DNA from: Nevskiales bacterium
Lineage (GTDB): Bacteria > Pseudomonadota > Gammaproteobacteria > Nevskiales > Nevskiaceae
Length of the DNA: 64,000 nt
NCBI GenBank assembly: GCA_028698335.1
Contig: JAQVDP010000008.1
Span: 124,001-188,000 of the forward strand
Direction of reading: 5' to 3'
The notes under the pieces were generated by a model. It saw nothing but the letters and a program-made list of their open reading frames with translations, was not told the origin of the DNA and did not search any database. Shown piece by piece: positions 1-8,299 of the stretch. Position numbers and translations under genes: made by a program. Position 1 is the stretch's first letter. Each line of letters begins with the position of its first letter.

Positions 1-281
1 TGCCTGCGGCCGTTCTCGAACGGATACCGCCCGGGGATGAACAGCAGCTCGTGGTAGGGGCCGACATCGGACTGCTGGTAGTCGACGAACATCATCCATG
101 CATACGGCGAATGCAGCCGCCGGCCGGCCAGCGTCGGCGCATCGAAGGCATCGCGGGCGCGGCACGTGGGATCGTGGCGCAACATGCAGATGTAGCCGCG
201 ACCGTGCAGCCGCCAGGGCGCCGGCGCCCGCAGCAACGGTTCGGTCGCGCCGTCGGAAGATTGCATCGGATCTGGATTCAT
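1..281 (-). CDS. Acetoacetate decarboxylase-like protein, N-terminal part (cut by window edge)
   Basis: The minus strand is open from an ATG at 281 to the left edge, giving 93 residues and no stop. The peptide is protein-like throughout, with segments such as APAPWRLHGRGYICML and SDVGPYHELLFIPG. The GPYxELLFIPG block is typical of acetoacetate-decarboxylase-fold proteins, which act on 3-oxoacids or are uncharacterised relatives. The catalytic lysine region of the family lies beyond the edge, so activity cannot be judged. No strong Shine-Dalgarno precedes this ATG; a second ATG five codons in is an alternative. It diverges from the SDR gene at 721. The ketone-rich neighbourhood fits a 3-oxoacid substrate, but that is inference. 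Confidence 0.6.
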   Translation of the reverse strand, partial: MNPDPMQSSDGATEPLLRAPAPWRLHGRGYICMLRHDPTCRARDAFDAPTLAGRRLHSPYAWMMFVDYQQSDVGPYHELLFIPGRYPFENGRR

Positions 282-720
282 GACGTGAACATACGCGCCG
301 GACCGCACCCGCAACAGGCGCGATCGCGGCTCTCCTCTGGCTCGCAAACCCGCATGCTGCCCGATCCGGGACGCCCCCTCACATGCGCGTCGCGGTCAAG
401 GCGTTGATCGATCCGGCCACCTCGGACTGATGGATCCGGCCAGTCGCTTGATCGGCGCGGCCCTCGCACCGCCTGCCCGCACCGTCCGCGCGGGTGGCGT
501 GCCTATAATCCCGGGCCATCCGCCTGCAACAGGCATTTGCCCTACTTTGAGTTGGGGGCAAACGGACCCGCGCTGCGCGATGATGCACCCGCTGCGGGGA
601 TCCCATCCGCCCGCAGCCGCACGACTGCCGCGGCCAGGCGCCGGATCGGAATCCGACCGGACCGCGCGGCGTCCACAACAGTCAATTCAAGCGTCATCCA
701 GCGAATCACGGAGGATAGAG
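282..720. other. Intergenic region between divergent genes
   Basis: This 439-base stretch separates the decarboxylase-like gene from the SDR gene. The SDR frame stays open upstream to 430, but that extension (proline- and arginine-rich, no family similarity) reads like non-coding GC-rich DNA. I see a TATAAT hexamer at 504-509 and a good ribosome binding site at 709-715. I recognise no repeat or RNA gene. Confidence 0.5.
504..509 (+). promoter_or_regulatory. Possible -10 hexamer for the SDR gene
   Basis: TATAAT is an exact match to the sigma-70 -10 consensus, about 210 bases before the SDR start. No convincing -35 lies 16-18 bases upstream, so the call is weak; the exact hexamer stands out in such GC-rich sequence. 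Confidence 0.25.
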
Positions 721-1488
721 GTGCAGACAGCAGATCACGTCATTCTGGTCACCGGCGGCGCGTCCGGTCTCGGCGAGGCCACGGTACGGCGCTTCGTCGC
801 CGCCGGCGGCAAGGCCGTCATTGCCGACTTCAACGTCGAACGCGGTCAGGCCCTGGCCGGGGAACTCGGCGCCGCCGCGCGCTTCGCCGGCGGCGACGTT
901 GCGTCCGACAGCGACGCCCAGGCCGCCGTCAACACCGCACTCGAGGCCTTCGGCCGGATCGACGTGCTGGTCAACTGCGCCGGCATCGGCACCCCGGCCA
1001 AGGCCGTCGGCAAGGACGGTCCGCTGCCGCTGGAGGCCTTCGAGAAGGTCATCCGCGTCAACCTGACCGGCACCTTCAACATGATCCGGCTCGCGGCCGC
1101 GGCGATGCAGAAGCAGGCGCCGGACGCCGGCGGCGAGCGCGGTGTCATCATCAATACCGCGTCGGTCGCCGCGTTCGACGGCCAGATCGGCCAGCCGGCC
1201 TACGCCGCGTCGAAGGCCGGCGTCGTCGGCATGACCCTGCCGCTGGCGCGGGAGTTCGCGCGCTCGGGCATCCGCGTCGTCACCATCGCACCGGGCCTGT
1301 TCCTGACCCCGATGATGCAGGGGCTGCCGCAGGAAGCGCAGGATTCGCTCGGCATGCAGGTGCCGTTCCCGTCGCGCCTCGGTCAGCCGGCCGAATTCGC
1401 CCAGCTGGTCCAGTCGATCGTCGAGAACCCGATGCTCAACGGCGAAACGATCCGCCTCGACGGCGCGATCCGCATGGCTCCGAAGTAA
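721..1488 (+). CDS. SDR family dehydrogenase, type II 3-hydroxyacyl-CoA dehydrogenase-like
   Basis: This is a 255-residue classical short-chain dehydrogenase. It has the TGGASGLG cofactor loop (residues 11-18), an acidic Asp36 after beta-2 that favours NAD(H), the NCAG motif (85-88), and the catalytic Ser148, Tyr161 and Lys165 (YAASK). Overall it resembles HSD10/type II 3-hydroxyacyl-CoA dehydrogenases, which oxidise 3-hydroxyacyl-CoA in beta-oxidation and also short alcohols or steroids. The GTG at 721 is chosen because CGGAGGA (709-715) sits just upstream and the Rossmann fold begins eight residues later; the longer frame from 430 has no RBS. It lies 164 bases ahead of an acyl-CoA synthetase on the same strand, consistent with a fatty-acid degradation pair. 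Confidence 0.85.
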   Translation: MQTADHVILVTGGASGLGEATVRRFVAAGGKAVIADFNVERGQALAGELGAAARFAGGDVASDSDAQAAVNTALEAFGRIDVLVNCAGIGTPAKAVGKDGPLPLEAFEKVIRVNLTGTFNMIRLAAAAMQKQAPDAGGERGVIINTASVAAFDGQIGQPAYAASKAGVVGMTLPLAREFARSGIRVVTIAPGLFLTPMMQGLPQEAQDSLGMQVPFPSRLGQPAEFAQLVQSIVENPMLNGETIRLDGAIRMAPK

Positions 1489-1652
1489 CGCCGCAGCCGA
1501 CTCGGCAAAATCGGCGGTCTGCAGGTAGAGTAGGCGACCGCCCCGGACCGCACAGCGGTCCGACGCCCGTGCTCCCGTCCGTGTGGCGGGAGCACGCAGG
1601 CCCGGGGAACAACGCTGGATTCAGCGGCAAATGACGAGGCGAGGAGAGCGCC

Positions 1653-3329
1653 GTGACACAAGAAAAGGCTTTGCGCACGCCCCTGGCGTGCCTGTACCAC
1701 TGGGAAAAGACACGCCCGGACACGATCCACTTCACCCAGCCAACCGGTAACGGCCAGGTCGTCGACTACACCTGGAAGCAGGCGATGGACCAGGCCCGGC
1801 GCATGGCCGCGTACCTGCGTTCGCTGAACCTGCCCGAACACAGCCAGATCGCGCTGCTGGGCAAGAACTCGGCGCACTGGATCATCGCCGACTGGGCGAT
1901 CTGGCTCGCCGGACACGTCACCGTGCCGCTGTATCCGACGCTCAACGCCGAAACGGTGCGCTACATCCTCGACCACTCCGGGTCGCGCGTCCTGTTCGTC
2001 GGCAAGCTCGACGACTGGGAGATGATGAAGCCCGGCGTGCCGGCGGACATGCCGGTGATCACGCTGCCGCTGGCGCCCGAAACCGAGGGCCAGCGCTGGG
2101 ATGACATCGTCGCGCGTACCGAGCCGATGCAGGACAACCCGGACCGCGAACTCGACGAGCTGGCGACCATCGTCTACACCTCCGGCAGCACCGGTCAGCC
2201 CAAGGGCGTGATGCAGAGCTTCCGCGCGATGGCGGTCTGCGGCACGCTGATGGACCAGGTGTTCCCGGCCAACGAGAACGACCGGATGCTGTCCTATCTG
2301 CCGCTGGCGCACGTCGCCGAACGCCTGGCGGTGGAGAACAACTCCACCTACCACGGCTTTCGCGTGTATTTCGCCGAGTCGCTGGAGACCTTCGTTTCCG
2401 ACCTGCGCCGCGCCCGCCCGACGATCTTCTTCTCGGTGCCGCGCCTGTGGACCAAGTTCCAGCTCGGCGTCATGGCCAAGCTGCCGAAGAAGAAACAGGA
2501 TGTCCTGTTCCGGATCCCGATCCTCGGCAAGAAGGTCAAGCGCAAGATTCTCGAACAGCTCGGCCTCGAGCACGTGCGCATCGCCGTGACCGGCGCCGCG
2601 CCGCTGCCCCCGGCCAGCGTCGACTGGTATCGCAGCCTCGGGCTCGAACTGCTCGAGGCCTACGGCATGAGCGAGAACATGGCGTACTCGCACTTCACCC
2701 GCCCCGGCGCCCAGCGCACCGGCTACGTCGGCCACGCCAATCCGCAGGTCGAGTGCCGCATCGGCGACAACGGCGAGATCCTGGTCAAGAGCCCGGCGCA
2801 GATGATGGGCTACTTCAAGGAGCCCGAGAAAACCGCCGAATGCATGACGCCGGACGGTTTCTTCAAGACCGGCGACATGGGACAGATCGACGAGCAGGGC
2901 CGCCTGCGCATCACCGGCCGGGTCAAGGAACTGTTCAAGACCAGCAAGGGCAAGTACGTGGCGCCGGTGCCGATCGAGAACCGGCTCGGCGCGCATCCCA
3001 AGGTCGAGGCGGTCTGCGTCGGCGGCGCCAACCAGCCGGCGACCTTCGCGCTGCTGCTGCTGTCCGAGGAGACCCGCGCGATCATCAACGACCAGAACAT
3101 CCGCGACGGCATCGCGACCGAGCTGCAGTCGATGATGAAGGAGATCAACGCCTCGCTCGACCCGCACGAACAGCTCGAGTTCGCGGTGATCGTCAAGGAG
3201 CCGTGGACGATCGACAACGGCGCACTGACGCCGACGATGAAGATTCGCCGCAACGTCATCGAGGAACGCTACGAACCGCACATCGATCGCTGGTTCCGGA
3301 CCCGCGAGAAGGTGATCTGGGAGAGCTGA
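1653..3329 (+). CDS. Long-chain acyl-CoA synthetase (AMP-binding)
   Basis: This 558-residue ANL-superfamily enzyme should activate a fatty or other carboxylic acid to acyl-CoA through an acyl-AMP. The P-loop-like motif YTSGSTGQPKG is at residues 175-185. The later motifs EAYGMSEN and FKTGDMGQIDEQGRLRITGR are present, and the C-terminal domain contains KTSKGKYVAP. The FACS/bubblegum-like layout suggests long-chain acids, but the substrate cannot be read from sequence. The GTG start at 1653 follows GAGGAGAG at 1641-1648. A strong bidirectional terminator follows at 3346-3379, separating it from a convergent second synthetase. Confidence 0.88.
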   Translation: MTQEKALRTPLACLYHWEKTRPDTIHFTQPTGNGQVVDYTWKQAMDQARRMAAYLRSLNLPEHSQIALLGKNSAHWIIADWAIWLAGHVTVPLYPTLNAETVRYILDHSGSRVLFVGKLDDWEMMKPGVPADMPVITLPLAPETEGQRWDDIVARTEPMQDNPDRELDELATIVYTSGSTGQPKGVMQSFRAMAVCGTLMDQVFPANENDRMLSYLPLAHVAERLAVENNSTYHGFRVYFAESLETFVSDLRRARPTIFFSVPRLWTKFQLGVMAKLPKKKQDVLFRIPILGKKVKRKILEQLGLEHVRIAVTGAAPLPPASVDWYRSLGLELLEAYGMSENMAYSHFTRPGAQRTGYVGHANPQVECRIGDNGEILVKSPAQMMGYFKEPEKTAECMTPDGFFKTGDMGQIDEQGRLRITGRVKELFKTSKGKYVAPVPIENRLGAHPKVEAVCVGGANQPATFALLLLSEETRAIINDQNIRDGIATELQSMMKEINASLDPHEQLEFAVIVKEPWTIDNGALTPTMKIRRNVIEERYEPHIDRWFRTREKVIWES

Positions 3330-3345
3330 TCCCGGGCGGTCTGAA

Positions 3346-3383
3346 AAAGGCCGTCACCGTTACAGCGGTGACGGCCTTTATTG
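3346..3383. terminator. Bidirectional intrinsic terminator
   Basis: AAAGGCCGTCACCG (3346-3359) pairs perfectly with CGGTGACGGCCTTT (3366-3379) around a six-base loop. A-rich and T-rich tails flank the 14-bp stem, so it should end both convergent synthetase genes. Confidence 0.9.
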
Positions 3384-3482
3384 TGCCCCGTCTGTCCGGA
3401 CGCAGCTCGGAGCACCCGCCTCAAGCGCTCCACCCGGAGGCAACCGCAGACGGTCCGGCGCCGCGGACGAACACGGTCGCCG

Positions 3483-5135
3483 TCAGGCTGTCGGCATGTC
3501 AGCGACCTTTTCCAGCCCCAGCGCCTTCGATGCTCGCGCGCGCATCTCGATCTTGCGCACCTTGCCGGTCACCGTCATCGGATACTCGGCGACGACCTCC
3601 AGATAGCGCGGCACCTTGTAGTGCGCGAGCCTGTCCTTGCAGAAGGTCTTGAGCGCCTCCAGCGTCAACGGCGGCCGCCCATCTTTCATGATGACGCTGG
3701 CCAGCACCTCCTCACCGTATTTCTCGTCCGGCACTCCGATGATCTGAACGTCCTGAATGTCAGGATGGGTGTACAGAAACTCCTCGATTTCGCGCGGATA
3801 GATGTTCTCGCCGCCGCGGATGATCATGTCCTTGATGCGGCCGACGATGTTGATATAGCCCTGCTCGTCCATCGTCGCCAGATCGCCGGTGCGCATCCAG
3901 CCTTCGGGCGTGATCGCCTCTCCGGTGCGCTTCTCATCGTTCCAGTAGCCCAGCATCACCGAGTAGCCCCGGGTCTGGAATTCACCCACCTCGCCATAAG
4001 CACAGATCTCGCCGGATTCAGGGCCGACAATCCGGATCTCCACATGCGGATGCACGCGCCCAACGCTACCGACGCGTTTGTCCAACGGATCATCCGGGCC
4101 AGTCTGGGTCGCCACGGGCGAGGTCTCGGTCATGCCATAGATGATCTCGACCTCCGGCATGTGAAAATCGGTGACGAGGCGCTTCATCACTTCAATCGGG
4201 CACGGTGATCCGCCAATGGTGCCGGTGCGCAGAGAGGACTTGTCGGTCGTCTCGAAGTCCGGATGCGACATCATGGCAATGAACATCGTCGGCACACACA
4301 TCAGGCCGGTACAGCGCTCGGCCGCGATCGCCTTGAGCGTCCGCTCCGGGTCGAAGCTTGCCGCCGGCACCACGATGGTCGCCCCGCGCGTGGTACACAT
4401 CAGGTTTCCGCAAACCATTCCCGCGCAGTGGTAGAAGGGCACCGGCACACAGAAGCGGTCACTTTCCGACATGCGCATGCACAGGCCGTCGAAATAGGCG
4501 TTGTTGAGGATGTTGCGATGCGACAGCGTGGCACCCTTGGGCGAACCGGTGGTGCCGCTGGTGTACTGAATGTTGATGGGATCGTTCGGCGCGAGCGTCC
4601 GCATGCACTCAGCCACCGCCTCAGCGGGTACGCTTTCGCCATCGGCCAGCAACTGCGCCCAGTCACCGGGCTGGCCCGGCCGGTCGACGAAGATCACTTC
4701 CTTGAGATCAGGACATTCACCACGCACATCGGACAGCATGCTGACGTAGTTGCTGGTCTTGAACTCGCGCTCCGACACCACCCCCTTGCAGCCGGATTGC
4801 CGCAATGCATAGGCCAGTTCGTTGGCGCGATAGGCTGGATTGATATTGACCTGGATGACGCCAAGCTTGGCAGTCGCGTACTGCACCAGCACCCACTCAA
4901 CGACATTGGGAGCCCACATACCGATGCGATCACCTTTGCGGTAGCCGCGAGCCATCAAGCCACGTGCGACGCGATCGACTTCCTCATTGAACTGCCGATA
5001 GGTCCAGCGAATATTCTGGTGTGGCATGACCAGTGCCTCGCGATCGGGAAACCTCGCGACGGTGGCTTCGAAGTTGTCGCCAATGGTCTGCTCCAGCAGT
5101 GGAACGTCGGTACGGCCTATTGCCTGGGCGCTCAT
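3483..5135 (-). CDS. Acyl-CoA synthetase, medium-chain/AMP-binding family
   Basis: This 550-residue AMP-forming acyl-CoA ligase is a different subfamily from the synthetase it faces. It carries [11 protein letters not shown] (191-201), [48 protein letters not shown] and the C-terminal lysine region [10 protein letters not shown]. The [14 protein letters not shown] segment is typical of the FadK/medium-chain group of fatty-acyl-CoA ligases. The ATG at 5135 is preceded by a GAGGAG ribosome site. Its base composition is slightly less GC-rich than its neighbours. A perfect 12-bp palindrome 116 bases upstream may be an operator. It probably activates a carboxylic acid for beta-oxidation; the chain length is unknown. 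Confidence 0.87.
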   Translation of the reverse strand: MSAQAIGRTDVPLLEQTIGDNFEATVARFPDREALVMPHQNIRWTYRQFNEEVDRVARGLMARGYRKGDRIGMWAPNVVEWVLVQYATAKLGVIQVNINPAYRANELAYALRQSGCKGVVSEREFKTSNYVSMLSDVRGECPDLKEVIFVDRPGQPGDWAQLLADGESVPAEAVAECMRTLAPNDPINIQYTSGTTGSPKGATLSHRNILNNAYFDGLCMRMSESDRFCVPVPFYHCAGMVCGNLMCTTRGATIVVPAASFDPERTLKAIAAERCTGLMCVPTMFIAMMSHPDFETTDKSSLRTGTIGGSPCPIEVMKRLVTDFHMPEVEIIYGMTETSPVATQTGPDDPLDKRVGSVGRVHPHVEIRIVGPESGEICAYGEVGEFQTRGYSVMLGYWNDEKRTGEAITPEGWMRTGDLATMDEQGYINIVGRIKDMIIRGGENIYPREIEEFLYTHPDIQDVQIIGVPDEKYGEEVLASVIMKDGRPPLTLEALKTFCKDRLAHYKVPRYLEVVAEYPMTVTGKVRKIEMRARASKALGLEKVADMPTA

Positions 5136-5607
5136 CTGGATCTCCTCGTCTCGTGCAGTCGGAACGCTGCACTTGTATGTGCCGTGCTTCGCCAGTCCCA
5201 GGCCCGTGCCCCAGAGTCCGAATCAGGATGACTCAGAACGCGCCGGCCTGGTGACCGGTCACAGCGTCCCGCGTGTCAATGGCGAAGAAACACGGTCGCG
5301 GAGTCCAGTCTTCCACAGAAATACAGGATGCTCCCCCTACCAAACGGCCGGATTCGCAGCGGACACCGCCGCATGTCCGACCGCTGATCTTTTCAAGAAC
5401 ACCCGCCCGTTCCATACACGGGATCATCGCCTGGAGAATCGAGGCTGGACGGACCAGTCCCCGTTATCGAACGGCTGGGGCAACCGAATGCCGCTAGGCC
5501 GCAGCCGTGCCGCGACCGGGACGACGGGTGATCAGAGCTGCGAATACCGACGCACGCACGAACCCTGATCGGCGGCGCTCAAGGCGCGCCCGGCCACCTT
5601 CCTCGGC
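5136..5607. other. Intergenic region upstream of the acyl-CoA synthetase
   Basis: This 472-base stretch lies between two minus-strand genes. The short frames in it have no family similarity. It should hold the promoter of the synthetase ending at 3483 and the 3' region of the monooxygenase. The clearest structure is the palindrome at 5251-5262; I see nothing else of note. Confidence 0.5.
5251..5262. promoter_or_regulatory. Perfect palindrome GTGACCGGTCAC, candidate operator
   Basis: This 12-base perfect palindrome starts 116 bases upstream of the synthetase start codon, in non-coding sequence. Such sites are often bound by TetR- or GntR-type dimers, but no such regulator is adjacent, so the binding protein is unknown. 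Confidence 0.35.
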
Positions 5608-7107
5608 TCAGGCGTTCAGATCGCGCACCACGGGCGCACAAGCGTCAACGTAGTCAGACAGGCAAGGCCGCATGGTACGGCGCCTGTACTCCCGCATCAG
5701 ACCGACCCAGTTGTTGGTATTGCGGCCGTCGCGGGTCTTGTACCAGCTCTGGCAGTTGCCGGAGAACGTGGTCTCCTCGCTGCGCGCCCGCATCTCGTCT
5801 GCGAACGCGCGCTGCGCCTCGGCGCGCACGTCGATCGTCGCCCAACCGTGCTGCCGGCGCGCCTGCAGCAGCTTGACCAGGTACTGCTGCTGGCATTCAA
5901 GCATGTAGATGATCGACCCGGAGCCGACGTTGGTATTCGGCCCGTACAGCATGAAGAAGTTCGGGAAGCCCGACACCGCCATGCCCAGATAGGCCTCGGC
6001 GCCGTCCCGCCAGGTCTGGTGGAGGTCGCGGCCGTCGACGCCGGTCACCCGCATCGGCGTCAGGAACTCGGTCGCCGCAAAGCCGGTACCGAAGATGATC
6101 GCATCGACCGCGCGCTCGCGACCGTCGGCGCTGCGCACGCCGCGGGCCGTGATCCCGGACACCGCATCGGTCACAACCTCGACGTTCGGGCGCACCAGCG
6201 CCCGCAGCCATTCGGTGGTCAGCAGGATGCGCTTGCAGCCGATCGGATAGTCCGGCGTCAGCTTGCGCCGCAGCGCCGGGTCGCGCACCTGGATCCGCAG
6301 CTGGGCCCTGGACAGCCACGTCACCAGACGTTCGGCCCACTTGTGCCCGTCGTAGGCATAGGCCAGCGCCTCGGTGATCCAGTAGATGCGCTGGCGGTCC
6401 AGGTCGTAAAGCCACGGGAAGCGCCTGAGCAGCCCCTGCTCGAAGGGCGAGAAGGCCTTGTCGAACTTCGGCGCGACCCAGCCCGGCGAGCGCTGGAACA
6501 GGTGCAGTTGCCGCAGCTTCGGGGCGATCTCGGGGACGAACTGCACCGCACTGGCACCGGTGCCGATGACCGCGACCGTCTTGTCGCGCAGATCGTAGTC
6601 GTGGTCCCAGTGCGCCGAATGGAAACAACGCCCCTCGAAGGATTCCAGCCCCGGAATGTCGGGAATCGACGGTCGATGCAGCTGGCCGACCGCACTGACC
6701 ACGGTGACCGCCTCGACGCTGGAGCCATCGTCCAGGCTCAGCACCCACAGCCCGCGACCCTGATCGAAGCGCGCGGCCGTCACCGCGTGACCGAAGCGGA
6801 TGTGGCGCATCAGGTCGAACTTCCCGGCACAGTGGCGCTCGTACTCGAGAATCTCTGCCTGCTTGGCGTAACGGTACTTCCACGGGTAATGCGGCTCGAA
6901 CGAGAACGAATACAGGTGCGAGGGCACATCACAGGCTGCGCCGGGATAGGTGTTCTCGCGCCAGACGCCGCCGAGATCGGCGGCCTTCTCGAACACCGCG
7001 AACGCCTCGATGCCCGCCTGCTTGAGGTAATGCGCCATGCCCAGGCCACCAAACCCGGAACCGATGATCGCGACCTCAAGCGGGCCGGACTGGATGCCTC
7101 CGTCCAT
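5608..7107 (-). CDS. Flavin-containing, Baeyer-Villiger-type monooxygenase
   Basis: This 499-residue FAD/NAD(P)H monooxygenase should insert oxygen into a ketone to give an ester or lactone. The FAD-binding GSGFGG is at 16-21. The BVMO fingerprint FxGxxxHxxxW is intact as FEGRCFHSAHW (157-167), and the NADPH-binding GTGASA is at 182-187. Length and motifs match the 4-hydroxyacetophenone/cyclohexanone monooxygenase class. The ATG at 7107 follows GGAG with six bases of spacing. It is transcribed divergently from an AraC-type regulator 142 bases away, a common arrangement for regulated catabolic genes. With the ketone carboxylase further along, it suggests a second route for a ketone substrate; that link is inferred. 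Confidence 0.85.
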   Translation of the reverse strand: MDGGIQSGPLEVAIIGSGFGGLGMAHYLKQAGIEAFAVFEKAADLGGVWRENTYPGAACDVPSHLYSFSFEPHYPWKYRYAKQAEILEYERHCAGKFDLMRHIRFGHAVTAARFDQGRGLWVLSLDDGSSVEAVTVVSAVGQLHRPSIPDIPGLESFEGRCFHSAHWDHDYDLRDKTVAVIGTGASAVQFVPEIAPKLRQLHLFQRSPGWVAPKFDKAFSPFEQGLLRRFPWLYDLDRQRIYWITEALAYAYDGHKWAERLVTWLSRAQLRIQVRDPALRRKLTPDYPIGCKRILLTTEWLRALVRPNVEVVTDAVSGITARGVRSADGRERAVDAIIFGTGFAATEFLTPMRVTGVDGRDLHQTWRDGAEAYLGMAVSGFPNFFMLYGPNTNVGSGSIIYMLECQQQYLVKLLQARRQHGWATIDVRAEAQRAFADEMRARSEETTFSGNCQSWYKTRDGRNTNNWVGLMREYRRRTMRPCLSDYVDACAPVVRDLNA

Positions 7108-7138
7108 GACCGCTCCGGTTCAATTCTGATTGGCCATT

Positions 7139-7185
7139 ATTGTCCGATGCGTCCGACCGGCGCTTGGATGACGCCCCGGGACAAT
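7139..7185. promoter_or_regulatory. Inverted repeat in the monooxygenase/AraC divergent promoter
   Basis: ATTGTCC (7139-7145) is repeated in inverse as GGACAAT (7179-7185), with 33 bases between. It lies in the 142-base region between the divergent genes and is a plausible binding site for the AraC protein. The arms are short, so confidence is low. Confidence 0.3.
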
Positions 7186-7249
7186 TCATTGATACTTACG
7201 GCCAAGGCTGTCCGTTTCGATCATCCTTTCATCCGAGCACGACCCGTTC

Positions 7250-8266
7250 ATGGCGCACACCGAGGTCCCCCGCAGCATCGTCAGTGTGCAGCTGCTCACG
7301 CGGCTTGCCACGGAGCAGGGCATGGCGATCGGGGACTGCCTGACGGACAGCCGCATCAGTCCGGAGACGCTGGCCGACACCCACGCCGAGATCCTGCCGA
7401 GCCAGGAGCTGCAGGTGGTGCGCAACATCGTCGGCCGCATCGGCCACCTGCCCGCGCTGGGGCTGGCCGCCGGCGCGCGCTATCACCTGTCGGTCTACGG
7501 CGTCTGGGGCTTCGCGCTGGCCACCAGCCCTACCCCGCGCGCGCTGGCCGACATCGCGATGCGCTACCTGGACCTGAGCTTCGCGTTCATCCGCTTTTCG
7601 GTCGAGATCGAGAACGGCGTGCCGTCGGTGCACATGGATGACGACAGCGTTCCGGCGGAGGTGCGCCAGTTCCTGCTCGAGCGCGACCTCGCGGCCATGG
7701 TCAACGCGCTGACCGAAGTCATGCCGGGCAAGCTGCCGTTTCGCAGCATCGAACTGAAGTGTCCTGAACCGGCGTACGCGACCCAGTTCCAGGAGCTGTG
7801 CGGCATCCGCCCCCGCTTCGGCCGCCCGGCCAACATCGTCGAGATGGACCCGGAATACCTGGACACCCCGCTGCCGCAGGGCAACGAACTGGTGTCCCGC
7901 GCCTGCGAGGACTACTGCCGCCGGCTGATGGCGCGCAAACACCGCCGCATCGGCCTGTCGGCGCGGGTCCGCGACCGCCTGCTGCAGGCGCCCAACCGCA
8001 TGCCGGGAATCGACGAACTGGCGTCCGAGCTGCACATGGCGCCGCGCAGCCTGCGGCGCAAGCTGCAGGAAGAAGGCACCTCGTACCGGGCGCTGACAGA
8101 GGAAGTCCGCCAGACCCTGGCCGAAGAACTGCTCAAGACCGCCAAGCTCAAGCTCGACGAAATCGCGGAGCGTCTCGGCTACGCCGAGTCGGCCAGCTTC
8201 ATCCATGCCTTCCAGCGCTGGACCGGCATGTCCCCCGGCGCCTACCGCAACCGCCTGCCGCGCTGA
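7250..8266 (+). CDS. AraC-family transcriptional regulator (OruR/arabinose-binding-domain type)
   Basis: This 338-residue regulator has the two-part layout of the AraC_arabinose-binding/OruR group. An N-terminal ligand domain of about 200 residues includes GVWGFALATSPT near residue 85. A C-terminal double helix-turn-helix of about 90 residues includes ELASELHMAPRSLRRKL and IAERLGYAESASFIHAFQRW. The ATG at 7250 gives the expected start. It is divergent from the Baeyer-Villiger-type monooxygenase and is probably its activator. It converges on the RoxA-like gene, with a small GC hairpin (8267-8291) between the stop codons. Confidence 0.85.
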   Translation: MAHTEVPRSIVSVQLLTRLATEQGMAIGDCLTDSRISPETLADTHAEILPSQELQVVRNIVGRIGHLPALGLAAGARYHLSVYGVWGFALATSPTPRALADIAMRYLDLSFAFIRFSVEIENGVPSVHMDDDSVPAEVRQFLLERDLAAMVNALTEVMPGKLPFRSIELKCPEPAYATQFQELCGIRPRFGRPANIVEMDPEYLDTPLPQGNELVSRACEDYCRRLMARKHRRIGLSARVRDRLLQAPNRMPGIDELASELHMAPRSLRRKLQEEGTSYRALTEEVRQTLAEELLKTAKLKLDEIAERLGYAESASFIHAFQRWTGMSPGAYRNRLPR

Positions 8267-8291
8267 CCGCCGGCGCGCGATGCACCGGCGG
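8267..8291. terminator. GC hairpin between convergent genes
   Basis: CCGCCGG (8267-8273) pairs with CCGGCGG (8285-8291) across the 33 bases between the araC-type and RoxA-like stop codons. There is no T tract, so it may be only a weak terminator. Confidence 0.35.
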
Positions 8292-8299
8292 CATCGCGA

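Noticed and set aside
430-720. An N-terminal extension of the SDR
   Set aside because: The extension lacks a ribosome site and family similarity, while GTG at 721 has a strong one and the normal SDR N terminus.
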